DNA from: Polytrichum commune
Taxonomy: Eukaryota; Streptophyta; Polytrichopsida; Polytrichales; Polytrichaceae
Assembly (NCBI GenBank): GCA_950295325.1
Contig: OX485807.1
Span: 39,710,440 to 39,774,439, forward strand
Direction of reading: 5' to 3'
Length of the DNA: 64,000 nt
Shown here in pieces: positions 37,056 to 50,500 of the stretch. The stretch's first letter is position 1; every line of letters starts with the position of its first letter. Both the position numbers and the translations under genes were made by a program. Under the pieces are notes generated by a model. It had not been told where the DNA came from and did no database searches. It worked only from the letters and a program-made list of their open reading frames with translations.

Positions 37056-38545
37056 TGTGTTGAGGGTTGGGTCCAACAAAAAGTTAAGTCCCAACTCTCA
37101 ACAGAAGTCCCGTGCATATTTTTGCATAAGATAATCAAGATTTGACTTTAATGATATTTAACCATATGTTAATGGTTTCTTGAGGCTCAATAGTTGGGAC
37201 TTTGTCTCCATGTAGGGACTTGGTAACATGAGTGGGACTTGGGACTTGGGACCCGTGTGAACGGGGCCTGATTCATTGGCTCCCAATGATGTAAGGTAGA
37301 TGGGTCTTAAATGGTTATGGTTTCCAACCATCCCACTTCTCGTAGGACATGAAACACGCGTTTAGTGAAAGTTTTTTTCTTTTTTTCTTCAGCAAATATC
37401 CAAATCGAGTCCGTATCCACTTTCTCACAATCTTCGGAGCGGGTCGTGTGAATATCTTTATTCATTCTCAAAACGAAATGTGTGTGCTCATTGCACAACC
37501 TCCTCTCCAACTTTGATTGGGATTTTGCTTCCCATGAAATGTTCCAAAGCATGAATGGCAAAAAAAGAACCAACTAGGCATTGCAACCTCATCCAGTGGT
37601 GGTGAGAGCATCCAAGCACAATCAATGCTAGATTCAACCTCCGCCCTTGTTGCATCCAATGCGGCCACTTCTCTTTGCCAATTTGTGTGACATGCATTGT
37701 CTCAACAATGTCATATGTGGCCCTTGGGATGGCATCCCATATGAAATTTCCTTCTTCCGTAAGTGACATGCCATGTGCCATTGATGTGTATGCCACTAAG
37801 AACTTTCACAATAATAGTTTGTGGGGTCTTCTCACCCTCCGTGTCATGCACGACGTCCTCAAACTCCTCAGGTACCTCATGTTCTAGCTCCTACGCTAGA
37901 GTTGGTTCCAGGATCTCCTCAACTCTCCCATGCACAGCATTGTTGGGACCCATATAGTTCACTTAATGCATTTTAAAAATGGCGCGTGGCATAATATAGG
38001 GAGGATTAAATTCGTTTAACATAAAATTTATAAATAAATTCCAAATAATGAAGGGTCCATTAAAAGTAGGCAATCCCATTACAAGTAAGGTAGATAGGTT
38101 TGAAATTTGGGCCATTCCTTTTTTGCAAAAATAATATAGGGGCTGAAAATAAGGATCCTAGGATGTATGTTTAGTAGAATCAATTTTGTACGCATGCCTC
38201 ATGAGGGATAGATGAAAAATGGCTCATCGTTTGCCCAAAAAATGAATGTAATTGTAAGCCCTAACCCCAACTCTCTTCCCTGTGGCTTCTGTACCATGGT
38301 TTCTCTTGGTGGTTTCTCTACCATGGCTTCTCTCAGTGGTTTCTTTACCATAGCTTCTCTTAGTGACTTCTCTCAGTGGCTTCTCTTGGTGGCTTCTTAT
38401 TTTTCCTGTTAGCTAGGAGGCAAAGCTATGTCCGTTTTTGCGGTGAATTTTGAATGCGGTGAAAAAATGTTGGAAAGCTTTGATCCACATCTTCAACATA
38501 CTAGCTATTCGATTCACCTCTATAAGGTATGATATGATACTTGCT
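37056..38545. other. No gene recognised
   Basis: A 102-residue minus-strand frame at 37488-37796 has no known motif and overlaps other partial frames. A minisatellite lies at about 38283-38400 (next entry). Confidence 0.35.
38283..38400 (+). repeat. Minisatellite, about 27-bp unit, roughly 4 copies
   Basis: Variants of TGGTTTCTCTACCATGGC followed by TTCTCTNAG recur in tandem. It reads through as a Gly/Phe/Ser-rich short frame that is not convincingly coding. Confidence 0.65.
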
Positions 38546-39640
38546 CGTTGAATTCTCCATTCCAAGAAAGGCGTAGAGTTGATTGGTAATCGTTTTGGCA
38601 GTGATTAGTATCTTGCAAATTAATAGTACACGATGACATGAATTTCTTCAAAACCCATAGATGAATATTGAGTGGGTAGCTCCATGGAAGAAATTGGATA
38701 CCCATTTTTGTGAGAATTTGACATGGTTAGGTTGAGAGTCTCGGCACACTTGCAATTTCTTGCTCATCAAATCCTCCCTACCCAGGAGGGCTTCGAGTTT
38801 ACTAGCCTTTTTGTTTTGGCAGTGATCGACATCTTGCAAAGGAATGGTATATGGTGACATGAAGTACTTCACGACTTGCAGACTCCAAGCCATAGACGAT
38901 GAGCTCGAGGGGTCACCAACAAAAATCGTAGAAATAACGTGCGATAAGAAATAGGGTCTAATATATTCATTGTAGATAAATTTTGCAAAAAACGTACATA
39001 TGATATAGGGGGTTTTAAAATAATGAAACATGTTTACATGTGAAATACCATCACATGTAATGGCCTCTTTTATCTAGTTAGTACATGTAAAATAACGTGG
39101 AAACAATTACTAGGGGGTAGTGGGTCTAAAGTAGGGTTTGTGCTAGTGGATGAAAAGAGGTAGTTTTCTGTTGGAAAAACTTGGATGGATGACTTCGCAG
39201 GCTGGCTGGCTGGCTTGAACGTTACTGAACCAACGTATCCAATGTGGAGTTAATGTTCTCTACCTACATGCCGGGAGGGAAAATTTCAGTGCGTTGTTTG
39301 AATTGCAATCTTCTTTCCAATTTTCTTTGGCAATATAAGTAAAATAGGGTATTTTAAAATGATTCCCCCCCCAAATTTTTTAATTACTGATAGGGTGTAT
39401 TAAAATACAAGCATTTACCTTTATTTTGAAAAATACCATACCTTATGATCTTCTTTGCAAGGTAAATACCCCCCTGATAAATAGGTCCTGAGAGCACGTG
39501 TATGCATTAATATAAGAGGGAGTGACCCCCCAAGATGATGAATATTGAGTGGGTTAACTCCATGCCAGAAATTGGACATTGATTTGGTGTGAGCTTTGGA
39601 GGAAATTGACAGGCTTAGGTTGAGGATATGAACAATTGGC
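38545..39640 (+). repeat. Diverged tandem duplication (about 220-bp unit) interrupted by a TIR element
   Basis: The block with TTTGGCAGTGATNRNNATCTTGCAAA is at about 38598 and 38815. The block GATGAATATTGAGTGGGT is at about 38653 and 39537. The second unit is split by the 631-bp insertion listed next, and the first unit shows the uninterrupted arrangement. Confidence 0.7.
38904..39534. mobile_element. Second copy of the G-tract TIR element, 631 bp
   Basis: Ends are CTCGAGGGGTCACC on the left and, on the reverse strand, CTTGGGGGGTCACTCCC on the right, matching the 24869-26188 element (CTCGGGGGGGGCACTCCC). The near-terminal 120 bp at its left end aligns in reverse with the right end of that element. 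Flanks ACGATGAG (38896-38903) and ATGATGAA (39535-39542) are an 8-bp duplication with two changes. It inserted into a tandem repeat whose other unit is uninterrupted. Confidence 0.7.
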
Positions 39641-41309
39641 ACATCTCATGCGACGTATTTGTTGTAATGTTTTTGCGGTTTTCATATACAAAGGTTCGAA
39701 GGTGAACTTGGACTTGAAGACAATGGTTTATGCTCAAAGTGCATATTTTTACCAAAATAAAATCAAAAGACTTAATAGAAAGTGGGACAGTCTGTGTCAT
39801 AAAGAAATAATAACGGGAACCATCTGTTTATTCCAAAAAAAATCCTAATCTAAAATGCACATTTTGATTCACAATAGAAGACCATGATTTTACCAAGGTA
39901 TTTATTTTATTCCTTGCAATGCACCTCTATGCGGAAAACAACAGGGCTCACCCTAAGGCAACCGGAATCCTTTGCGGAAAGCGACCGCATTCACCCTCAA
40001 GCAAAAGCAAGAGCTTTCAACAATAGAACAAATTCCATTCAACACTTGTCCATACCAGCAAGGGAAACCCTACGACCGAGAACCATCAAAAGTAGATAAC
40101 TATTGCATATATTGCCTAGGGTTTTTAAAAAAAACGCAAGTCGCACTATCACCCCCCGCCCCCCTCCCCCTTCTAAGACCCCAATGACAAACCACCACCA
40201 CCCCGACAAACATGTTACAATCCAAGTGCCATGCACACATGTTTTCAGGTCACAACATGAAATCTTGTGTACAGGTCTAGGATTGACCGGCTGGAACCTA
40301 ATCATGTAGTCCGACAACATGGATGACCATGGTGCGTGGAAAGATTTTGTTGAATGCAATGGTAAGCAAAAATAAAATAAAAATAAAAACAAAGGTATCC
40401 AACGGGAAAGAAAAGGAAGATCATGGAGGGCTCGAATATTGAGACATGCCATTTGCTAGGCACATTGAAGACCCGTGACACAAGTAATATTTTTTGGGGG
40501 GGGGGGGCTCTCCACCCTTGGAGGTTATGATGGTTTGGTGTATGGAGGGCCGTTTGGAGGGGTGGGTGGGGATGCTAGGGGGCAAGGGGGAGGAATACCG
40601 TATGGTAGGGTGAATGAGAGATCCTTCGCGTTGGAAAGTTGGCTCCGCATACTGGGAGTGAGTGAGTTGAGTGAAGTGGAGAGCACAACACCTGCCATTT
40701 GTTGCCTCCTCCGACCTCCCGAATCTTCACACCCATCCACGCCACTCGCATTCGAGCCTCCCACAAACGTCTGCGTCTCGGGTCTTTCGAAATTTCGAGT
40801 ATTCTGTGGCGACTTGAGGAGCTCCATGTCGTGGGGTTTGTTTGTGTGGTGCACAATGCTGCAAAGTTTGGGATAGAAATTGGGAGCGGGGTTGGAGCGG
40901 CGCGGAGCAGAGCTGAGCAGGAGCTCAATTCGAAGCTTCCGGCGAAATATTCTTGTGGAGGAGGATTCGGTAGAAATAGGTGGTGCCAATTTTTTGTTTT
41001 GGTTTGGGGGAGGTTGGTAGGTCGCGAGACAGGACGTCTTCGAATTTCACCAAGAGGAGCTGCTGCATATGTTGTTGAGCCAGGTATCTAGCTCACTCCC
41101 TTACGCCACTTCCAAGATTATCGACATACCCTACTATTCTCCAGAGATGTTGGTTGTGATTCGGCGAGCCTCGAATCCGCGTGAAGACTCTCTTCGTCGC
41201 TTTTCTCGCGAAATCTGCGGAACTCGCTCGTTAGGATTTTCGAATCGTCAAATGTTTCGTGAGCTAATTTGTTGACGAAAATTGAAACGGGAGCTAGCTT
41301 AGCTAACCC
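39641..41309. other. Intergenic and upstream region of the RSH gene
   Basis: From about 40.5 kb the GC content rises and overlapping frames appear on both strands, as in a 5' gene region; I do not consider them coding. A G tract is at 40494-40507. A donor-like CCAG|GTATCT at 41089 could belong to a 5' untranslated exon of the RSH gene. Confidence 0.35.
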
Positions 41310-41547
41310 ATGGCATTTGAAATTTTAGGGAAACTTTTTTCAGAGAAATTCAGAAATGTTTCCGGAACAAGGTATGATAGGGTAGGAAGGTTTTGGCGAG
41401 CCAATGGCGGGGCATCAATTGTGTCCCTCATCCGAGAGCAGGAAAACGTTTCTTGTACTAGCGTCAGTGCTATCTATTTCGGAGCTTCTGAAAGGTAAAC
41501 TTGTGTATCTATTTCTTGTGTATTTCTTTCTTCTTTGAGCAAGAAGT

Positions 41548-44500
41548 ATGGGCTTCGTATTGCAGGGAGGCGGAGGAGGTCACACACAGGGAGGCTGGCC
41601 CGGGGGAGCGGCGTCAAGCAGGCGCCGCTCTTCTATTTCTTCTTCTTCGTCATCCCCCAAACCATGCGCTCTTTCAATTGCCACCCCCTGCACGCTTTGC
41701 AAGCACGGAATTCCGCAGGACAGCATGGCCGCGGGTCCGCAGCTTGGCGGGTACAATCACGCCGCTCACGCGGTGGTAGTGCCAATTGTGCAATCTGCTT
41801 CTCGAACCTTCGAGAGGCTTCCATCTTACAGGCTGCAACCCCTTCCTAATGCTCAGCTGGAGAGTCCAAGTAGGGAGGTTTTGTTGGACCGAGGAGGAGG
41901 AGGGTATGGGGGCGAAGCAGGCTTGCTTCGTAGCCTTCAAGGGAGCATTCGAAGGATACCTCGTCGAAGGAAAGGTGTGGTTGAGGCTATGATACGGGAG
42001 GTGGTGACAGTGGGGACAGCCGCTGCGACGGTAACTGCAGGGGGAGGACACTCGGTCGTGCTTCGTGTGGCCTTGGCGACAGTCACGCAAGTGGCGGTCA
42101 CCGCGGCCGTTTGCTATGGCGCCTACTTGTCCCCGTATGCAGAGCAGATGCGGCGGAAAGAGAGCGACGAGGAACTCCCCCGTAAGTTTTTTGTAGAAAA
42201 AAAATTCTCACTCCCCACCTCATTTGCTTTGTCCACATTTTGATGCTCCAATCCCCTTGATTCCCCCTGTGCATCCTTATCTGCACGCAATTGAATGGTA
42301 ACTCATCGCCGGGCAAAATGGCGTCAGTAACCGAGGATTTGGCAGCTCCGTTGCCGGTTTGTCAGTTGCAAGAATCAAGCCATCTGGACGGGTTGCTTAA
42401 GCACATACAGAATTCCTATCCGGATTTCCAAACTTCTGAAGTTTCGGATTTCAATTAGAAGGCCTCCGTGTTACTCTCTTCCATCTGTTCAGAAAAATGG
42501 CGCTAGTACTTGGAGGCCCAATCTCCTTGATTCTGCCTGCGCATCCTTAACTGCACGCAATTGAATGGTAAGCAATGGCCGGGCAAATGGCGTCCAGTAT
42601 TCGAGGATTTGTCAGCTTCATAGCTGGTTTGTCACTAACAAGAACTAAGCCATTCGGAAGGGTTGCTCAAGGAAAGAATTCCCTTCCGGAGTTACAGAAA
42701 TCTCTCAATCTGTGGCTGTGAAAGAAATACTCTATCTAGGCACCATAATTTCTCAAATTCGGGGACACCGAAAGTGGCTCCAGTACGTGGATCCCCAAGC
42801 TCAGTTGCTTCTACCTTGTCCATCTCTTATCTGCACGCAAGTGAATGTTGCGCAAATCCAGGGGCAAATGGTATTCAGTAATCGAGACTTTCGCAGCTTC
42901 ATAGGCTGTTTGTCACAAGGATGAAGCCATCTGGAGGGTTGCTTAAGGCCAGAAGTCCTATCCGGATTTACATAATTTCTCAAATTTTGGCTGCAAAAGG
43001 ACTCAATCTAGGCACCAAATTACTTCAATTACAGGGGTACTATCTGTTCAAAAAGATGGCGCCAGCACTTGGAGCCCTAATCTCTACGTAATTGAATGTC
43101 CAGCAATAGACGGGAAAATGGTGTCCAGAATCGAGACGCTGGCAGGCCCCTAGCCAGTTTGTCACTTGCAAGAATCAAGCTGTCTGAAAGGGGGTGTTCA
43201 AGAACAGAATTGGTATTACTTGGATTTACAAAAACTTCCTGAATTTTCTGGCTGCAAAAGAAAGAAGGACCATAGGCACCACTTCAATTAGAAAGGCACC
43301 GTGTTACACTCGTCCATTTGTTTAGAAAATTGGCGCTAGTACTTGGAGCCCCAATCCCTTTGCTTTACCCTGTATATGCTTGTCTGCACACAATTGGATT
43401 TTAAGCAATTGACGGGAAAATGGCGTCTAGTAATCAAGACGATGGCAGCTTCAAAAGTGGTTTGGAACCTGCAAGAATCAAGCCATATGGAAGGGTTGCT
43501 CACGGACAGACAGAATTCCTATCTGGATTCTCCAAAACATCTTTGAGTTCTCAGTTCACAAAAGAAAGAATCAATCTAGGCAACACATTGCTTTAATTAC
43601 AAGGGCCTTGTGCTACTCTTGTCCATGTTCAGAAAAACAGTGCCATTTCCTCCTACCTCAGAGACTGGCTTTTTGAAGGTCGTTCGCCTGTGTGGTTTGG
43701 AGTAGTGCAGGGTTGCGTGGACTGTATAATGCATTATCTCCAGAGCTTGCAGAAGCAGATATCTTTCTTTTGTGAATTTGTGTGTTTCTGATCAAATTTT
43801 GCCGATTGTTCTGTGGCAGTTCATATTGAAATTGAGGGTGTTGATGTAACCGGCTACAAAGTCTTTCTAGAACCAGAGGTGAGCACATTGCTGTTTCCTG
43901 TTTTTATCCAAAATTATAAAGTTCTCTCATTCCTCTCCATAATTTTGTTCGCCATAAATTAGTATTGTAAGTCCTGGATTCTCTACCGCATTCATAATCC
44001 TAGCTGACGTTTGCAAGCATTGGATTCCCAGGTGCGGAGGGCTATAGATTATGCACAGGATGCGCATGCTGGGCAGACGAGGAAAACTGGGGAGCCCTAT
44101 GTTACACACTGCATCCACACTGCTAAAATTCTTGCTGCTTTGATTCCTCCTCAAGAGGGCAAACGTGTATACTTCTCACTTTAGCCCTGTGTATAATTTT
44201 CTTGAGGCTTGGTATGTCCAACCACATTGAGGATATCCTTGAGAACAAATGTCCAATTCATGCGATTCTACAGATGAACTGCTGTTGCAATGTACTTTTC
44301 TTCCATTGATGAGTTGAGCTCAAGTGGAATGCCCTAAAATGAGCAGTAGTCATCTGGTTTCTCTTACATGGTTGAAACAGGTAATAGATACAATTATAGC
44401 AGGTGTTCTCCACGACGTTGTGGATGACACAGGTCGAGATCTACGTGATGTGCGTGAGCACTTTGGAGATGAAGTGGCCAAACTTGTCGCAGGAGTCTCA

Positions 44501-47500
44501 AAACTCAGCAACATCAATCAGGTTCAGGATTACTTTGATTTCATACAATTTCACACCTCTTCACTTAAATAGGCCTAGAAACAATGCACGATTGGGTTCA
44601 TATAGCATTGTTGTTTGGCAGACCTCCAGAAAGAGGGATATTTAATGCCTGAGGTACCACAAAACAACTTTAACTGTAGGAGTTCACTGTTTTGTGCTTA
44701 CAAGTGTTACTTTCTCACAAGATATTGTTTGCTTCTGTTATGCAGCTGTTGCGGAGGCAACGAAGGATTTCATCTGAAGGAAAGGTGGACGATGATGGAC
44801 TCAGTCGTGCAGAGGTATAGTAATTCAGAGATTTCTGACTTGGGTTAGTAGTACTGGATACCCATTTCGTCTAAGATCCTCATTATCATAATCACTATGT
44901 AATCCCAAATTTTGGTTTGGCAAAAACAAGCTGAACACTATTAATGTAGTCAAAGTAGACAGGAGAGTCAGTAACAGGCATTTTGGATTCAGTTGCTTTC
45001 AGTACAAGGGTCTGTCATGACACACATTTCTTTGCTGCAATTCTCAGGTGGATGATCTGCGCATGATGTTGCTAGGCATGGTGAATGATCCACGGGTTGT
45101 GCTGATTAAGCTTGCTGATCGCCTCCACAACATGCGGACAATGTGCTTTCTCTTCCCTTTTGTGCTCGGTTTACTGAAAACTCACGAAAAATATACTCAC
45201 TTTCAGGAAACTTCAAAATTGATCTATCTCATCATTTATTGACCTCTGTGATAGTTTGGTAGTTCAATATGTATATCACCTAAATGATCCCCACTACTCA
45301 GGAGAAAGAGTTCCTGCCAGTTACAACAAACCTATCTATGTTGCTCACTTACTGGTTGGTGTGCTGGGGCATCCATATTTGATTGCAATTATGGGGTCAA
45401 GAGTGTCTCTTGTCATATGAGTACGTTGATGGATTGAATTTTATCCTGAGTAGAGGTCTATCATTTTGACTATTCTAATCCTGCAGTTACGCATTACCAC
45501 AAACAAAGGCATGCGCTGTGGCACAAGAAACTTTGGCAGTCTGGTGTTCTCTTGCTTCAAAACTTGGTGAATGGGCTGTCAAAGCCGAATTGGAAGACCT
45601 ATGCTTTGCTGTTTTGCATGTGAGTGTACTCTACTTGTCTTCATTCTCAAATGACAGCTCTGCCTTAGGGTAGTATTGAGAGCTTCTGCAAGACGTTAAT
45701 ATAACATGTCCTTCAGCATGGAATGGTATTGATTAAAACTTTGTCATAGTCTAATTCATGAAGGGTGTAGGTCATGAAGTAAGACATTGGTTAGTTTCAT
45801 TGTTAATCAGTGGTTTTGAGAAAGGTTTCTGCCTGCTCATACACTTTTCGATGAGCCCCTCATCCTGAAGGATGCAAGAGTCATAATCTGCTGCCAGCAC
45901 ATGTAAAGAGTTTGGCGTAAATGAGATGGTCAGAAGCCAATAAAACGTGCGTTGGAATTTATATGTATGTATAACATTTCAGGAACCCTGTTATACCTCA
46001 ATCCAAAGCAACAGGAGCACTCTTAATAACTATAGATTGTTAGATGCCTTTATCTTATTTTGAGCACATTCTGTAGTTAGTGTGCTCTTTGAGTTGTATG
46101 TTCTTGTTATCCCATTCTCCTTTGACAAATGCAACCATACAACACGCTCATATCAAGGGGATGTAGATTATTCTCACTCCTGTCATTTGAATTGACCTGA
46201 CTGTCCCCCCCCCCCCTTTGATGGTAGTATTGTCAAGTGGGAAATTTTTAAATGTCTTCATTGGTTCCTCGGGCCTCATACACGCCCATGACAAGTCATC
46301 ATCCTCTGGAAAGGGGGGGCTAGAAACTTGTGTGACTTCCATTTTTAATGCTAAAAATTGTTCTTGTAGAATGTTGTCTGTGATCTGAATGCGGTCGGCT
46401 ACACCTCATGTGTAGTTGATTCAATTTAAACTCAGGATTACTGTGTGCATGAAGTTGATGTAATGAAGCATGGGTTCTGGAAGTAAATCAAGCTGTTTGT
46501 TTGTGAAGCCACAATCATTTCGACAACTGAGAGCAGAGCTCGCTGCAATCTGGAGCCCCCCAAAAAACTGGAGGTCTTTGCGTCGGATAACGAAACGAGC
46601 CAAGCGAAGAGCAATCATGTACGGTGAACCAAGGCAAGAGCAAGAGGCTAAAGGCACTTCTGAGGATGATGAAGAACTCTCGATGAAGGTATTTGTGATT
46701 TTCTGAAGAAATTTGTGGTCATAAATTTGTGGTTCTTTCTGTAAACAAAGGGGTGTAAGTAGTCAAATTAAGATTTTATTTAGAGCTAAACTATTTAGTA
46801 TGATAAATTGGTACATACCTAGTAAGGTCTTGGCGATGGGTTTGTTGATTTTCTCCCCTAGTCATACTTGGGCACAAAAGGAGTAGGATTTGCACCAATT
46901 CATGGACTTTGTGTATCGTGTCAATGCATCCTCACGAGCTTCAGTCGATGTCACAACTCAAGGGTCCTTGATTTTGAGATCATGGGTAGGAATACAAGCA
47001 ACTAAGGATGTTAATTGCCTACTTCATTTGAAGTGGACAAGCTTTACCTTCTCTTACATCTATTTGTGCTTGTTGCTTCACTCAGGACCTTTTGGAAGCT
47101 GTGGTGCCATTCGAGGTGCTTTCAGACCGTAAGAGGCGGAGTTGGAGACTTAGAGCATCAGGGACAACAACAACAACAAAAGAGAAAACAAAAGTTGTTC
47201 GAGATGCAGAAATTGCGCTTGCTGCTTTGAGTGCTTGTGAAGAGGCACTGGAGCGTGAACTATTCATTGCAACCTCGTAAGTAATTGGTAATATCAATCA
47301 CGCTGGTTTCCATTAACAGTTTCTCTGAAGTCAGGTTTGCATGTAGCAGAAACACTTCTGGGTTATGAAGATAGTTTGTGATGCAATCTGAAAAAGAAAA
47401 AGAAAAAAAAGAGAGGTGAATGTCACCCCTTGTAACATTAAAAGGTAGTCAGATTCTTGTCTTAAAAGTGTGCTTCCACTGCAGATATGTTCCAGGAATG

Positions 47501-50500
47501 GAAGTCACACTCTCAGGCCGCCTAAAAAGCCTTTACAGTACTCACTGCAAGGTGAGTACTCAGCTTGTAAAAATAGACATCAAAGTGCAGCACGTTGTCT
47601 TATCTATGTCTCTAAACAGCTAAGGAAGGTTATGTCTTGACAACGCTTTGCGAGTATGATTTACTTCTTAGCAAAGCCAAGTGGATACAGATATTCTATG
47701 AACATGAAATTCAAATGCTTGATTTCTATCCCCTTAATATAGCTGGTATAGTACATAGCATTCTCAAGTGGTGTAGTGGGTGTTTTCCTTAGATAAGCAT
47801 CTTGGAGAGTATACACTTGGTGGGATTCCTTTTGGCAAAGTCTTCTAAGTTGAATCTTTGTAGATGGAGGAAGGCTTTGTCCGAAGATAGGTAACAATGA
47901 GGTGGCGACTAATGAAGCTTGCCACTTGACTATGCTTGGCATTCAAATCAAGGACCATGATTCTTGGATGTATTTTTGAAGCTAGAATAAAATGAGAACG
48001 TCCTGACACATGCTTAAGAATGCTGTGTATTAACAAATGTGAGGTGGATGTGCAGATGAGACGGAAAGGTGTAGGAGTTGATCAAATCTATGATGCACGG
48101 GCCCTGCGTGTGGTAGTTGGTGATGCAGATGGTAAACTTCACGTAGCTGCAGTTGAGGGCTGCTATAACCTTCTCAGCGTGATACATAGGTACATCTAAG
48201 ACTTTAATCTGCTGGTGCTGTTGCCTTTCTAGAAGTCAGTTACTGGATGTCATGATACTGCAAGAATTTCTGTAATATACATTAATCTTTATGATGTTAT
48301 TATCTGTTTGGAAGTTGTACAACGTTCTTGAATCAAGTCAAAACAAAAAGCACTATTACTTAGGAATCCATAATTTAGGTAGCATCTGACCATGCGCAGT
48401 CTCATACTTCCCACTTGCTCCATTGACATCATTCTTGCCTCAATATTATGCACGACTATTAGATATTGCCATGGGGGGGTCCTTATTCACGATATTTGAT
48501 GGTTTTCACAACATCAGTTCAGATGTGAGGGTTGATGTACTGAGGATTTCAAGCATCTTGACATTTTGTCATAAAATTGAATGTTTCTAGCATCTCTCCT
48601 CGTCTAAATTAAAGTAAGAATTGCATAAAACACAGAGTTCAAATCGTTTTTACTGTAGAATCTTTTGACTTGTGTGGGCTTTGTGAAATCACCATTGGGG
48701 GAACATATGAGTGTACCTCTATTTTTTTGGAAAGTTGAATATATTTGTTGCTTTATTGTAGCCTGTGGATGCCTGTGGGTGGGGAATTCGACGACTACAT
48801 TGTAAATCCAAAACCAAGTGGTTACCAGGTACAAACTTGTGTTCCTCTGCCTCCTCAATTGAGTTAATAAACCTTGTCAAGAAGTTAATGTGATCTTGCG
48901 ATTGGGATTCTCCAGTGCCATTAATATATGGTAGGAAGAACATGATAGACTTACGAGACTATGTTTTCTAGGAGAAGTGTCACTGACATCCATGGGTTTA
49001 TCAAAGAAGATGTGTTGCTGGACATAAATGAGAAGATAGGGTTTGCAAATAATAGGATTTATTTTGGTGACTTGTGATGGAGACTCACATTGGCCCTTTT
49101 GGTTGTCCAAATTGAGCTTGTCCCTTTCTCTCACCCTCTTGCACTCAAAAGTTCACCTGGATTGCAAACTGCGTCAATGCAGCTGTGTCAAGTCCTATAA
49201 ATTAAAATATCTGAGTGCATATCTTAAGCTCAACTTCTATTGCCTTTTGGCCACCTAGGCTATATTCCAAGACATCAATAATTTTTCAAGTCAATGAACC
49301 ACTTTCAGGTGCACACCCTTGTCATGGACGAACCCTCACCACTTTAAACTTCTGTTTTTGCAGTCACTGCATACAGCAGTGCAGGGTCCTGATGGTGCAC
49401 CTTTGGAAGTACAAATAAGAACTACGGTATGTCCGCTGCTATTCACTTTCAGCATTTTGTGTTCATGGAATGCATCATTTCTTTTGGGGACAGTTGAAGG
49501 ATTGATAGTCACATTTTTGTATGTTTGAGTTTAATGTAGTAGTTGTTTGTGAAGGGTATGCATGATCATGCGGAATTTGGTCATGCTGCGCACTGGATGT
49601 ACAAAGAAGGTGATACTGTGGTAAAGTCTATAGCACCAGTTGGCCCTGCAAGTGTACCCTTGCATCCTCCTCTTGGAGATGATTTACCCAGTGATGATGA
49701 AGGTGACGCATCAGAAGGGCGTCAAAGCCGGTATGCTCGCCCTCTTCATGAGCTTCAGTCACGTGTGCCCTTGCCACGTAGACCAGTACATGTGGGACAC
49801 CCAGCTTTACGCATTGAAGAAGGCAGACTCCTTGCAGCTGTGGTAGTCGGGTAAATTTCAAATTCTCACTGTCTTCAGGAGTGAATCCAAACACTCTTTG
49901 GCTTTTGTTTTTCCTGCTTCAAGGTTTTGTCCTACTTCTCATCATTTCCTTGTGCCGAAATTGAAGGGTTAGTACACATGCTATATAAAACTTTGCTTGA
50001 GTCTTCCCTTCACCAGTGGAGATGAGTAGCAGAAACTCAAGACAAGGATCCACTGCAGATTGCTGTGGGTGGCTCCTGGTCATATAGCTTGCCACCATTT
50101 GGCTATTGCTGCATGTGTGTTTCATTTTCTATTTCATTTTAGTTGTTTGATTGCTTCCTTTTATTGCTTTGGATGGAGTTCGTAACTTTAAAAGCCTCAG
50201 ATCAAGTATATCTCTTGATTAGGCTTTACTGGTTACCTTTATCTGTAAGTGTTGTTTGAACATCAGTACTTACAAGGATATGTTTTCCGGAGTGAACCAC
50301 TGTGATTAAGAGTACCTTAAGATTCTAAGAAGTAGTTCTTAGTTGTGGAATCCACTCTTGATATAAGATCAATGTGTGCCTTGTACAGAGTTTCGGATGA
50401 GGGGAGGGAGCTCTTAGTGGCTGCAAGCTTTGCACTTCATGCAAGAGAGGCGGTAGCTGCTGGTCGTTGTGGGAACCAAAGGAAGCGATGGTTAACCTAT

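Noticed and set aside
40475-41091. Overlapping GC-rich frames of 117-154 residues upstream of RSH
   Set aside because: Frames on both strands overlap, have no motifs and look like composition effects of a promoter or 5' UTR region.
46199-46320. Third member of the G-tract TIR family
   Set aside because: Only the homopolymers match; the CTCGG...GCAC end motif and a target duplication are missing.
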